A stretch of 64,000 nt of DNA, taken from Hyphomicrobiales bacterium. GTDB lineage: Bacteria > Pseudomonadota > Alphaproteobacteria > Rhizobiales > Devosiaceae. A program made the translations under genes and the position numbers. Within the stretch, counting starts at the first letter, position 1. Each line of letters opens with the position of its first letter. This document shows, one piece after another, positions 1 to 7,349 of the stretch. The stretch lies in the NCBI GenBank assembly GCA_026981645.1, contig JALSII010000024.1, forward strand, positions 1 to 64,000, written 5' to 3'. The notes beneath the pieces are model-generated. The model ran no database searches, was not told the DNA's origin, and worked only from the letters and a program-made list of their open reading frames with translations.

Positions 1-912
1 ACTGCGCTGACCATTTCCGCCTGGCTTACCGGCATTTACTTCATTATCGAGTTGGGGGTGGGCTTGTGGACCGGCTCCATTGCCGTGATCTCGGATGCTT
101 TCCACACATTTTCCGCTGTGGGGGGGGTGCTTGTTGCCATCGTTGCGATGCGACTGGCCAAACGACCCGCGGACGACCAGAAGAGTTTTGGCTGGTACCG
201 GTCCGAATTGATTGGTGCGCTGGCTAATGGCGCATTTCTTCTGGTCATGGCAATCCTTGTTATCGTCATGGGAATCATGCGTCTGAACAGCCCGCTTGAT
301 TTGCCCACTGCGCCAATGCTCTGGGTGGCCGCGGGTGGGTTGGTGACAGAAGTCATATCCCTGGCGCTGCTGTTCCGCCAGCAGGGGGAGGATATCAATA
401 TCAGGGGCGCCTACTGGCACATAATACAAACCTTTGTCGGCAGTATTATCATTATTGTGGCTGCCCTTGTTATCAGGTTTACCGGTTTTCTGGAGATTGA
501 CCCCATTCTGGGTATTGCCTTTGGGTTTGTCCTTCTGTGGGCCAGTTGGGGCATATTGCGTGACGCGACCCATCTGCTCATGGATGGGACGCCCGGAGAC
601 ATCAGTCTGCCTGACGTGGCAGCAACGCTGGAAAAACTTGAAGCGGTTGAAGATGTGCACCACACCCACGGCTGGGCACTGACCAGCGGCAGATATGTTT
701 TTACCGCCCACCTGCGCATCTCGGAGGGTGCAGATTCCGATGCGGTGCTGGCCGCCGCCCATGCCGTTCTCAAAGAACAATACGGGTTCTTCTTCGTAAC
801 ATTGCAGCTTGAAAAGCAATGTCTTGATGAAGGGGATGCCGACCCCATTGATATTACCCGCAAAGGCAGGGGCAAACCGCCTCCCACCGACCATTCCGGT
901 CACGGTAGTTAA
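1..912 (+). CDS. Cation diffusion facilitator (CDF) transporter, 5' end cut by window
   Basis: The reading frame is open from base 1, so the N-terminus lies outside the window; 303 codons are visible. The layout is that of CzcD-like CDF metal/proton antiporters: several membrane helices, the family signature FGWYRSELIGALAN between TM2 and TM3, and a C-terminal cytoplasmic domain with a His cluster (HHTHGW) and TAHLRI. In the family, TM2 and TM5 each carry an HxxxD pair that binds the transported metal. Here TM2 reads HTFSA and TM5 reads HIIQT, so both aspartates are replaced while the histidines remain. The substrate may therefore not be Zn2+, or transport may be impaired. It converges on a cytochrome oxidase unit across a strong terminator. 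The family call is secure; the metal is unknown. Confidence 0.88.
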   Translation, partial: TALTISAWLTGIYFIIELGVGLWTGSIAVISDAFHTFSAVGGVLVAIVAMRLAKRPADDQKSFGWYRSELIGALANGAFLLVMAILVIVMGIMRLNSPLDLPTAPMLWVAAGGLVTEVISLALLFRQQGEDINIRGAYWHIIQTFVGSIIIIVAALVIRFTGFLEIDPILGIAFGFVLLWASWGILRDATHLLMDGTPGDISLPDVAATLEKLEAVEDVHHTHGWALTSGRYVFTAHLRISEGADSDAVLAAAHAVLKEQYGFFFVTLQLEKQCLDEGDADPIDITRKGRGKPPPTDHSGHGS

Positions 913-942
913 ATGAACTTCATTGCACCATAAAAAATGCGA

Positions 943-975
943 AACCCGGAACCGGCAGGTTCCGGGTTCTTTTTT
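943..975. terminator. Rho-independent terminator between CDF gene and cytochrome c gene
   Basis: A perfect 11-bp stem (AACCCGGAACC / GGTTCCGGGTT) with loop GGCA is followed by a run of six T on the plus strand. On the left an A-rich stretch (TAAAAAATGC) gives a T-rich tail on the minus strand. It sits between two convergent genes and probably works in both directions. Confidence 0.9.
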
Positions 976-992
976 GCGTCGGCAACGCAACT

Positions 993-1490
993 TCAATCAG
1001 CCGGATGGGCGTCGGGTCCTTCGGCTTCGGCGTGCGCGCCGGATATGAGGTCGGAGATTTCATCAGGCCAGTCTGCTTCGCTGTACTTGGCCTGTTCTTC
1101 GGCATCATGGACAAAGGCGATGATTGCCGCCAACTCGTTTCCGTTCAGCACGATGACATCGCCCAGTTCTTCGCGTTGCATATAAACCATTGCCTCGGCG
1201 CCGCGCCACATGCGGGCGGCAAATTCAAACGGATTCATCGGGATATCCATATATTTAGCATCCAGCGGCGTGGCATCCTCACCTCCGATTCCATTGACTG
1301 AATGGCACACCGCGCACCCCTTGCTGGCGAATAACTCACGCCCCAGTTCTGAATCCATTCGCGGCAAAACAAGTCCCGGACCGACGTTTTCAGGCGTGTC
1401 TGAAGAAAGCGCCAGACCTGTCGGCAGAACCAGCGATGCAAGGCCCAGAGCCAGTGTCAGAGGCATAAGGCGTAGAATTGAATTTTTCAC
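993..1490 (-). CDS. Small class I cytochrome c, exported
   Basis: The 165-residue product has a hydrophobic N-terminal segment (about residues 8-28) that should act as a signal or anchor, then a single heme-binding motif CAVCH (C59, C62, H63). Several methionines downstream (M94, M101, M104) could be the sixth heme ligand. The C-terminus is acidic and His-rich. It is the last gene of the minus-strand unit regulator-kinase-CoxII-CoxI-cupredoxin-cytochrome, so the simple inference is that it passes electrons to the CuA site of that oxidase from the periplasm. No biochemical partner can be proven from sequence. Confidence 0.85.
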   Translation of the reverse strand: MKNSILRLMPLTLALGLASLVLPTGLALSSDTPENVGPGLVLPRMDSELGRELFASKGCAVCHSVNGIGGEDATPLDAKYMDIPMNPFEFAARMWRGAEAMVYMQREELGDVIVLNGNELAAIIAFVHDAEEQAKYSEADWPDEISDLISGAHAEAEGPDAHPAD

Positions 1491-1641
1491 TGTATTTCTC
1501 CTTTAATGAAGACCGGGAAGCCGGTCGGGATTTTCACGCAGCGCACCCGCAAGGACGCGGGAAGAAAATGGGGTGCCTGAAGCCGGTCTTTGGAGTAGTC
1601 TTAAAACCCGCTTCCGGCAGTACAGCGCTGGCGGGAGTGCA

Positions 1642-1678
1642 GGCAGGGGGCAAGTGCTTGGGTAAATTGCCCCCTGCC
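1642..1678 (-). other. Perfect 12-bp inverted repeat between cupredoxin and cytochrome c genes
   Basis: GGCAGGGGGCAA pairs perfectly with TTGCCCCCTGCC across a 13-nt spacer. It begins 17 bases past the cupredoxin stop in the direction of transcription. There is no T-run after it, so it is more likely an mRNA 3'-stabilising or attenuating hairpin than an intrinsic terminator. The rest of the 204-base gap shows no gene. Confidence 0.5.
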
Positions 1679-1694
1679 GCGAGTGGCCACTTCT

Positions 1695-2555
1695 CTACAT
1701 TTGCATATCCATGGCCATACCTGGTGTTGCCATCTGTCCCATCATTCCCATTTCCATGTGGTAGGGCAGCATGCACATGAACATCCAGGCGCCGGTCTCC
1801 TGAATTTCCACAGTGAATGAAAAGCTTCCCTTAGGAAGAACAAGTGACTTTTCATAAAGCGCTTCATGTTCGAGCAGGCTCCAGTCCGCGCGGTTCACGC
1901 GATAGGCAACCGCCTGCATTGCTGCCATTTCCATGATCATGAATTCGTGGAGAATTTCGCCATCATTGACAACATTGAAGCGAATGGTTTCGCCTTTTGC
2001 GACAGCGATGTCCATATTGGAATAGCCCCATTCGGTCATCTTGAGGTTGATTTCGCGATCAAAGCTTTCTTCGTTGGCGATCAGCAGGCCTCCGGCGGCT
2101 TCACCTTCGGCATGAGGAGCATCTTCCTCCCCCATACCCATGGTTTCATCCTCTGTATGGGGAGTATCTTCCTCCTGCATGTCCATGGCGGCAGTATCAC
2201 CCTCAGCCATATCCATGGTGGGGGTATCACCTTCGCCCATGTTCATGTCAGCGTCAGTACCGCTCATGTCCATGTCAGCGTCAGTACCGCCCATGTCCAT
2301 GCCAACCATATCATCCAGAGCTGCCATTGCTTTTTCCAGTTCGACAGCATCCTGAGGCGGGACTTCGAATATGTCGTGCTCGACATCCTCATTCTCTGCC
2401 AGATCAACCGACTGGGGAACTGCCCCATCAGCCCTGTAGCCTGTCAGAAGGCTCTCAGGCGGAGCCAGTTGCGAGACTGGCCCCAGAGCAAAGACAGAAA
2501 GATAGGCGATGGCCAGACCGCCAATAACACCCACCAGAATAAAAAACTTAATCAT
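1695..2555 (-). CDS. Membrane-anchored cupredoxin with Met/Asp-rich repeat linker
   Basis: The 286-residue protein starts with one membrane anchor (residues 3-24). A long linker holds six Met-x-Met pairs (M86/M88, M95/M97, M104/M106, M114/M116, M124/M126, M139/M141), at first spaced 9-10 residues, embedded in Asp/Glu. The C-terminal half is a cupredoxin fold with a full type 1 copper set: H203 in ILHEF, C261, H266 and M271 in the CMLPYHMEMGM segment. The last 16 residues are again Met-rich. Met-rich acidic stretches in periplasmic proteins usually bind Cu(I). It lies directly after oxidase subunit I, so it may be an electron carrier to the oxidase, a copper donor for CuA/CuB, or both. The domain call is firm; the role is inferred. 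Confidence 0.82.
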   Translation of the reverse strand: MIKFFILVGVIGGLAIAYLSVFALGPVSQLAPPESLLTGYRADGAVPQSVDLAENEDVEHDIFEVPPQDAVELEKAMAALDDMVGMDMGGTDADMDMSGTDADMNMGEGDTPTMDMAEGDTAAMDMQEEDTPHTEDETMGMGEEDAPHAEGEAAGGLLIANEESFDREINLKMTEWGYSNMDIAVAKGETIRFNVVNDGEILHEFMIMEMAAMQAVAYRVNRADWSLLEHEALYEKSLVLPKGSFSFTVEIQETGAWMFMCMLPYHMEMGMMGQMATPGMAMDMQM

Positions 2556-2567
2556 TGTCAGCTCTCC

Positions 2568-4142
2568 CTATTCTGCCGGCACAGCGGCGGGCGCTGTCCT
2601 GGTGTCATGTTCAACCGGCCAGGGGTCGTCCGGTGCGGGCTTGCCATACTTCGCGCTCCAGGCCAGATTAACCGCGAAGAACAAAAACCCCAGGCCGACA
2701 AGGAAACCACCCATGGTGATGAACATCTGAGGGATCGCCCATCCAGGAATATCCAGATAGTCATAGACCCAGCGCGGGAAGTAGTTGTATCCGGCTACGC
2801 CCATGCCGGTGATCTTGACGAATAAACCAACCTGCCACAGCCAGAAATGGGCGTTGGCCATTCCCTGATGATACAATCGCCCGGTGAAATATGGATAGAG
2901 ATAGTAAAAACCGGCAATTGCCATCTGTCCGACAAAGCCAAAGAACATGGCGTGGAAGTGAGCCGGGATCCAGTAGGTATTGTGGATGAAGTCACTGTCC
3001 GGTGCTATCTGGGCGTTCAGGAAAGCTGTGGCACCACCATAGACTATGAAGGCGATAGAAAAAATCATGAACTTGAACGGTATCGCCCGTCGCGCCGAGG
3101 CTGGTATCGGCTTCATGAACAAAGTCGCTATCCAGTTAAACACATGCAACACCGATGGAATAAACACCAGCAATGTCAGGAACTGAACAAAACGCTCATA
3201 GCTTCCTGAAACCGTATACAATGGCTGAAAATGGTGCGGGCCAATGGGCATGGCACCAAGAGCCAGCAATAGGAAGGCCACAACCCCGGACCAGTAGCTC
3301 CACATGGGAAAGCCCAGGAACCGCGGCATAATTGTGTAAATTATGGCAATTGCCGGAACAAACGGCAGGTAGACAGCTGGGTGCCCATAGGTCCAGAACA
3401 CATAGAGGAAAAACTTGACGCTGCCGCCCCGCGAGGGATCAAAAAACGCGGTGATGCCCAGCCCATCACCCAGCAGACCAAGGCCAATGAAAGCCAGCGG
3501 AAAAGTTGAGGCCATAAAAAGCAGGCCCACAGTGCCGGTAGCCCAGGCGATTAGTGGCGTATTTTTCCAGCCGCCTTTGCCTGAAAAGGCATTGCGTACA
3601 AGAACCGCGCCGGCAAGAAATTCGGAAACTGCCACCAGAAAAATGGCCAGGTGCCCCATCCAGATGAGGGGGTTGCCGGTTCTGAAGGACATTGGTGCAT
3701 AGGCTGTCCAGGTGAAGTCGGGACGTCCGATAACCAGCAACACTGCCGCTACGATCAGTATCCAGTAACTCCACTGCGCAGCCGGGGCCCAATGCAGCCT
3801 GTCCGTGCCCAGAACCCTTGGCAGCATATAGTAACAAATTGAGACAACCATGGGGATAAGGAAGCCAAACACCATGACCATGCCGTGCAGGGTCATCAGA
3901 GTCATATAGACTTTTGCTCCCAGGAACTGCTGGTCAGGCATGGCAAGTTCTGTTCTGAACACCAGAGCAAAAAATCCCCCCAGCGCCAGCATGATAATTG
4001 CGGTAAAAATACCTTTGAGCGCAATGTGGCGATATTCGTTGGAGAACAGGAGTTCCCTGAGAGACATGTTGCCAACCAGGTTCTCCGGCTTCCAGTGGGC
4101 CATGTTGCCCATTCTTGGACTATCAAGTTCATGCGTTGTCAT
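2568..4142 (-). CDS. Heme-copper oxidase subunit I (divergent cytochrome c oxidase)
   Basis: A 524-residue polytopic protein with all redox ligands of an O2-reducing heme-copper oxidase: H86 (LHGM) and H397 for the low-spin heme, H395 for the high-spin heme, and H254, H303 and H304 for CuB. Tyr258 is in place to form the His-Tyr crosslink (GHPAVY). The helix VI glutamate of A1-type enzymes (GHPEVY) is Ala256 here, so proton input must differ; B-type or A2-like enzymes are the nearest comparison. The ATG at 4142 is chosen because GAGGGA lies 7-8 bases upstream; it overlaps the subunit II stop by 14 bases. No subunit III gene is nearby. The oxidase assignment is strong, the subtype unsure. Confidence 0.9.
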   Translation of the reverse strand: MTTHELDSPRMGNMAHWKPENLVGNMSLRELLFSNEYRHIALKGIFTAIIMLALGGFFALVFRTELAMPDQQFLGAKVYMTLMTLHGMVMVFGFLIPMVVSICYYMLPRVLGTDRLHWAPAAQWSYWILIVAAVLLVIGRPDFTWTAYAPMSFRTGNPLIWMGHLAIFLVAVSEFLAGAVLVRNAFSGKGGWKNTPLIAWATGTVGLLFMASTFPLAFIGLGLLGDGLGITAFFDPSRGGSVKFFLYVFWTYGHPAVYLPFVPAIAIIYTIMPRFLGFPMWSYWSGVVAFLLLALGAMPIGPHHFQPLYTVSGSYERFVQFLTLLVFIPSVLHVFNWIATLFMKPIPASARRAIPFKFMIFSIAFIVYGGATAFLNAQIAPDSDFIHNTYWIPAHFHAMFFGFVGQMAIAGFYYLYPYFTGRLYHQGMANAHFWLWQVGLFVKITGMGVAGYNYFPRWVYDYLDIPGWAIPQMFITMGGFLVGLGFLFFAVNLAWSAKYGKPAPDDPWPVEHDTRTAPAAVPAE

Positions 4143-4770
4143 TTGAATTTCCCTCAACATTTTCGTGGCCTGCCGGACCCTCTTCCCCTGCTACGACCAG
4201 CCATGCCTTCATCTGCGAGTGACCGACGCCGCAATAGTTCACGCACTGAATAAGGTACTTGCCCGGTTCATCCGGTGCTCTGATCCACATTTCACGCTTT
4301 TCGTCCGGGTCGATCTCGGCTGTAATCCGGGCAACCGGAATATTGAATCCGTGGATCACATCGTTGGACACGATCTTGAAAAGAACCTTTTCGCCGGGGT
4401 GGACGACAGCGGCGTTGCGGCTGATTTCGTCCTCTTCGTTGATAAAGGCAAAGCCCCACTGGAACGCTATGACCGTAACAACCTGGTCAAATGCAGCCTC
4501 TCCTTCGCCAACGTAGTTGCCAGAGACTTTTCTTTCTTCAGCGTTCAGATCCGCCTGGTAGGCGGAATAGGTGTTGACGCTGCTCCAGTCCGCATAAAAA
4601 ACCAATCCGATCATGACGGCGATAAAACCAAACTCAAAGGCATAGCTGGGTTTCCAGCGCCTTTTCATCAACATGGCCCCCATGAGCATAGCTAGTCCCA
4701 GAACCGTGAAGGACGCGGTAATGGCCATAAGCGTTGCTTGTGGCCCCGATATCCCTAATGCGTTTTCCAT
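4129..4770 (-). CDS. Cytochrome c oxidase subunit II, CuA domain
   Basis: The 213-residue protein has two N-terminal membrane helices (about 13-35 and 46-60) and a periplasmic CuA cupredoxin domain. All CuA ligands can be read: H140 in IHGFNIP, then C176, C180, H184 and M187 in QCVNYCGVGHSQM. W105 in FQWGF matches the family's electron-entry aromatic. The usual C-S-E-x-C glutamate is Asn, which only provides a backbone carbonyl in known structures. Its start overlaps the kinase gene stop by 16 bases and its end overlaps subunit I, so the genes are probably translated together. The acidic, Asn-rich tail has no known role. Confidence 0.93.
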   Translation of the reverse strand: MENALGISGPQATLMAITASFTVLGLAMLMGAMLMKRRWKPSYAFEFGFIAVMIGLVFYADWSSVNTYSAYQADLNAEERKVSGNYVGEGEAAFDQVVTVIAFQWGFAFINEEDEISRNAAVVHPGEKVLFKIVSNDVIHGFNIPVARITAEIDPDEKREMWIRAPDEPGKYLIQCVNYCGVGHSQMKAWLVVAGEEGPAGHENVEGNSNDNA

Positions 4771-6377
4771 TCTGTTGCCCCTCCCTGTGGTACAAAAGCA
4801 CGTGCCCTCTTCGAGCGTGACAGGTCGGCTATCCTCCCGGTCAGGGGAGGGGTGCGGCCCCTAAATCCGTGCATGGCCCCGGGGCTGAACAGCCTCGAAA
4901 CCGGTTTGTGCTTGCAAGTGTTGTCAGTCTCGGAATGATCAGTCGCACCATAGTGCTCCAGACCACCGGTGCGCCGTGTGCCATCGGACTTGTTTTGCAC
5001 GGGACGGGGCAGGCTGACGCGCACGCGCAACCCTCCTTCATCCCGGTTTGAGAGTTTAATGTCGCCGCCATGGGCACGCACAATGGTGCGGGCAACCGCC
5101 AGTCCCAGCCCTGTGCCACCCGTTTCCCGATTGCGCGAATCTTCCAGCCTGTGGAATGGCTGAAACACATCTTCCTGGCGTTCCTCAGGAATGCCCGGCC
5201 CGCTGTCGTCTATGGAAATGAGTAATCTGTCGGTTTCAACCGCGAGAGAAACCTCAGCCTGTGCACCATATTTCACCGCGTTGCCAATCAGATTGCCCAG
5301 CGCTCTGCGCAACGCGGTCGGACGGCAGTCCAGCAGGACCCAGCGTGGAATTTCTTTAAGTTCAACCTTCTCACCTGCGTCATTCATATCGTCGCAGACC
5401 CGTGTCAGCAGTGAGCCGATATCAACTGTTGCCTGCGGCTCGGATGCAGCCTCTTCCCGAATAAACGACAGGGTGGACGCCACCATCTGCTGCATGTCAT
5501 CCAGGTCGCGCAGCATTTTTTCGCGAAGATCCTTGTCTTCAACAAACTCAGCCCTCAGGCGCAGTCGCGTAATTGGTGTGCCCAGATCATGGGCAATAGC
5601 CCCCAGCATCTGGGTCCTGTCCTCAACGAACCGGCGAATACGTCTTTGCATGACATTGAACGCACGGGCGGTGCGCTGAACCTCATCGGGGCCGGTTTCT
5701 GGAATAGCCGGGGCCTGCACGTCTGTGCCCAGCTTTTCCGCTGCGCGTGACAGCTGGCGCAGGGGCGCCACCATGCGGCCAACAATAAGGAACGATATGA
5801 GCACCACGGCAATCAGCATCACCACCATGGACAGACCAAGCCGGTAAGAGAAAAAGCTCGGTGGAGGCTGCACCGGCGTGGCCACATTCAGCCAACTTCC
5901 ATTATCGAGCAGCAGGGAAACCAGAATCAGTTCTCCGGGGGCTTCCAGGGCGTTTTGTGCAAAATAGTCTTGCCAATAAGTAGTGGCTGAAGTGTTTTTT
6001 GAAGGGGCTGCATAGGCAATACGATAGGCGGGCAGGCGATCGGCGGGCACATGGCGGCCAAGTTCACGCTGCAGGGCAGCTTCATGCCAGTCCGTCCCCG
6101 GCGACCCGGTAACCACCGGTTCCCCGGTGATTGTTACGAAACGGCGGTCAGGTCCGTCCGCAGCGATGATCTCGGACCACTCCTCAGGCGAAAGCGTTTC
6201 CGCAAACGCTCCGGCCGTTGCCACCCATAAAATGGCATGCTCACCCCCAGAAGTGAGCAAAGCGCTTTCTCTGTCAGTTGTATAAAATACATTGCTGACC
6301 AGGTGAGTGAAAGCCAGGCCGATAACCAGCAGCGCCATCGCCTGCGCTGCAATGCTTCTAGGCAGCAGGTTTTTCAT
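4755..6377 (-). CDS. EnvZ-like sensor histidine kinase with long C-terminal tail
   Basis: The 540-residue protein has TM1 (about 10-30), a periplasmic sensor region of about 140 residues with no recognised fold, TM2 (about 180-200), a HAMP domain and the H-box AIAHDLGTPITRLRL with phospho-acceptor H263. The ATPase domain has NLIGNAVKYG, DDSGPGIP and GGTGLGLAVAR. It therefore autophosphorylates and passes phosphate to the regulator encoded just before it; the starts overlap by about 20 bases. The ATG at 6377 is preferred over longer options because it begins a normal signal-anchor and follows AAGG. An 84-residue basic tail (457-540) extends past the ATPase domain and runs into the subunit II start; its function is unknown. 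The signal could be copper, redox state or oxygen. Confidence 0.9.
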   Translation of the reverse strand: MKNLLPRSIAAQAMALLVIGLAFTHLVSNVFYTTDRESALLTSGGEHAILWVATAGAFAETLSPEEWSEIIAADGPDRRFVTITGEPVVTGSPGTDWHEAALQRELGRHVPADRLPAYRIAYAAPSKNTSATTYWQDYFAQNALEAPGELILVSLLLDNGSWLNVATPVQPPPSFFSYRLGLSMVVMLIAVVLISFLIVGRMVAPLRQLSRAAEKLGTDVQAPAIPETGPDEVQRTARAFNVMQRRIRRFVEDRTQMLGAIAHDLGTPITRLRLRAEFVEDKDLREKMLRDLDDMQQMVASTLSFIREEAASEPQATVDIGSLLTRVCDDMNDAGEKVELKEIPRWVLLDCRPTALRRALGNLIGNAVKYGAQAEVSLAVETDRLLISIDDSGPGIPEERQEDVFQPFHRLEDSRNRETGGTGLGLAVARTIVRAHGGDIKLSNRDEGGLRVRVSLPRPVQNKSDGTRRTGGLEHYGATDHSETDNTCKHKPVSRLFSPGAMHGFRGRTPPLTGRIADLSRSKRARAFVPQGGATEWKTH

Positions 6378-7107
6378 TGTGCTCAACCTTGGCTGTAAAA
6401 ACATATCCGCCCCCGCGAACGGTCTGAATAAGGTCGGGGTGTTTGGGGTCCTCTTCAATTTTGTGGCGCAGGCGGCTAACCTGCATGTCGATCTTTCGGT
6501 CAAAGGGCTGTTCGACCTGCCCTCGGGTTAGATCAAGCAGTTGATCGCGTGACAAAACCTGTTGCGGTCGCTCCGCAAACGTTGCCAGCAAGTCAAACTC
6601 TGAAGCGCTCAGATCCACCAGCGTTCCATTTTCTGACTGCAGGCGCCTCAGACTCAGGTTCAGGCGCCAGGTGCCAAAGCGTAAAACGCGACCGTCGCCG
6701 GCGTTGGCCGCCTGCGGGGCAAGTCTGGTGCGACGCAGCACGGCTCGGATGCGCGCCAGTAGCTCATGAGGATTGAAGGGTTTGGCGATATAGTCGTCTG
6801 CCCCGCCATCAAATCCTTTGATGCGATCATTCTCTTCGCCCATCACGGTAAGCATGACCACTGGCAGGTTCGACTTCTCGCGAAGTTCCCGGCAGATGCT
6901 TAGCCCGTCTTTTCCTGGAAGCATGAGGTCCAGAATCAGAAGGTCTATCTTCCAGTCGGCAAGAATCTGCTCGATTTCGGTGCCATCAGCGGCGGTCGTT
7001 ACACGAAAACCCTGACGTGTCAGAAAACGCTTCAGAAGCGCGCAAATTTCCTGGTCGTCATCGACGACCAGAAGGTGGCCTGAAGGTGCATTCGCAGAAG
7101 TCCCCAT
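6358..7107 (-). CDS. OmpR-family response regulator
   Basis: The 249-residue regulator has a receiver domain with the acidic pocket VVDDDQE, phospho-acceptor D60 (LLILDLMLPG) and the switch Lys in IAKPF. It is followed by a winged-helix DNA-binding domain with the recognition segment DRKIDMQVSRLRHKIEEDP. It heads a unit containing its kinase and four respiratory genes. A direct repeat of the type bound by OmpR lies 44-59 bases upstream of the start, which suggests it controls its own operon. No clear Shine-Dalgarno precedes the ATG, so the message may have a very short leader. Confidence 0.95.
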   Translation of the reverse strand: MGTSANAPSGHLLVVDDDQEICALLKRFLTRQGFRVTTAADGTEIEQILADWKIDLLILDLMLPGKDGLSICRELREKSNLPVVMLTVMGEENDRIKGFDGGADDYIAKPFNPHELLARIRAVLRRTRLAPQAANAGDGRVLRFGTWRLNLSLRRLQSENGTLVDLSASEFDLLATFAERPQQVLSRDQLLDLTRGQVEQPFDRKIDMQVSRLRHKIEEDPKHPDLIQTVRGGGYVFTAKVEHNEKPAA

Positions 7108-7150
7108 GGATAAGAATTATCAAGATTAAACACAATGGTGTGGAAAAAAT

Positions 7151-7166
7151 TGTAACGGTTTGTAAC
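7151..7166 (-). promoter_or_regulatory. Candidate OmpR-type operator of the oxidase operon
   Basis: On the minus strand the sequence is GTTACAAACCGTTACA, an exact GTTACAnnnnGTTACA direct repeat with 10-bp phasing as described for OmpR binding sites. An AT-rich -10-like TTTAAT lies at 7130-7125, which would place the repeat near -40, an activator position. Confidence 0.55.
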
Positions 7167-7349
7167 GGCGCACTCAGCGTTCTGAAGCGGGCATGCGCAG
7201 GACGTGTGCTCAAGAGAAGAATTGTGACAACAGACCCGCTTCGTTTTGTAAGGCAATTCGGCTATAAGGTGTGTGAATGAAGAAGGATCAGGACAAATCA
7301 TGAAGAGGCACAAAACACCCCTCGTACTCTCTGTCTTTTCTGTAAAAAA

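Noticed and set aside
1866-2825. Plus-strand frame with HVHV repeats opposite the cupredoxin
   Set aside because: The repeats are the antisense of the Met/Asp codons of the cupredoxin linker, not a separate protein.
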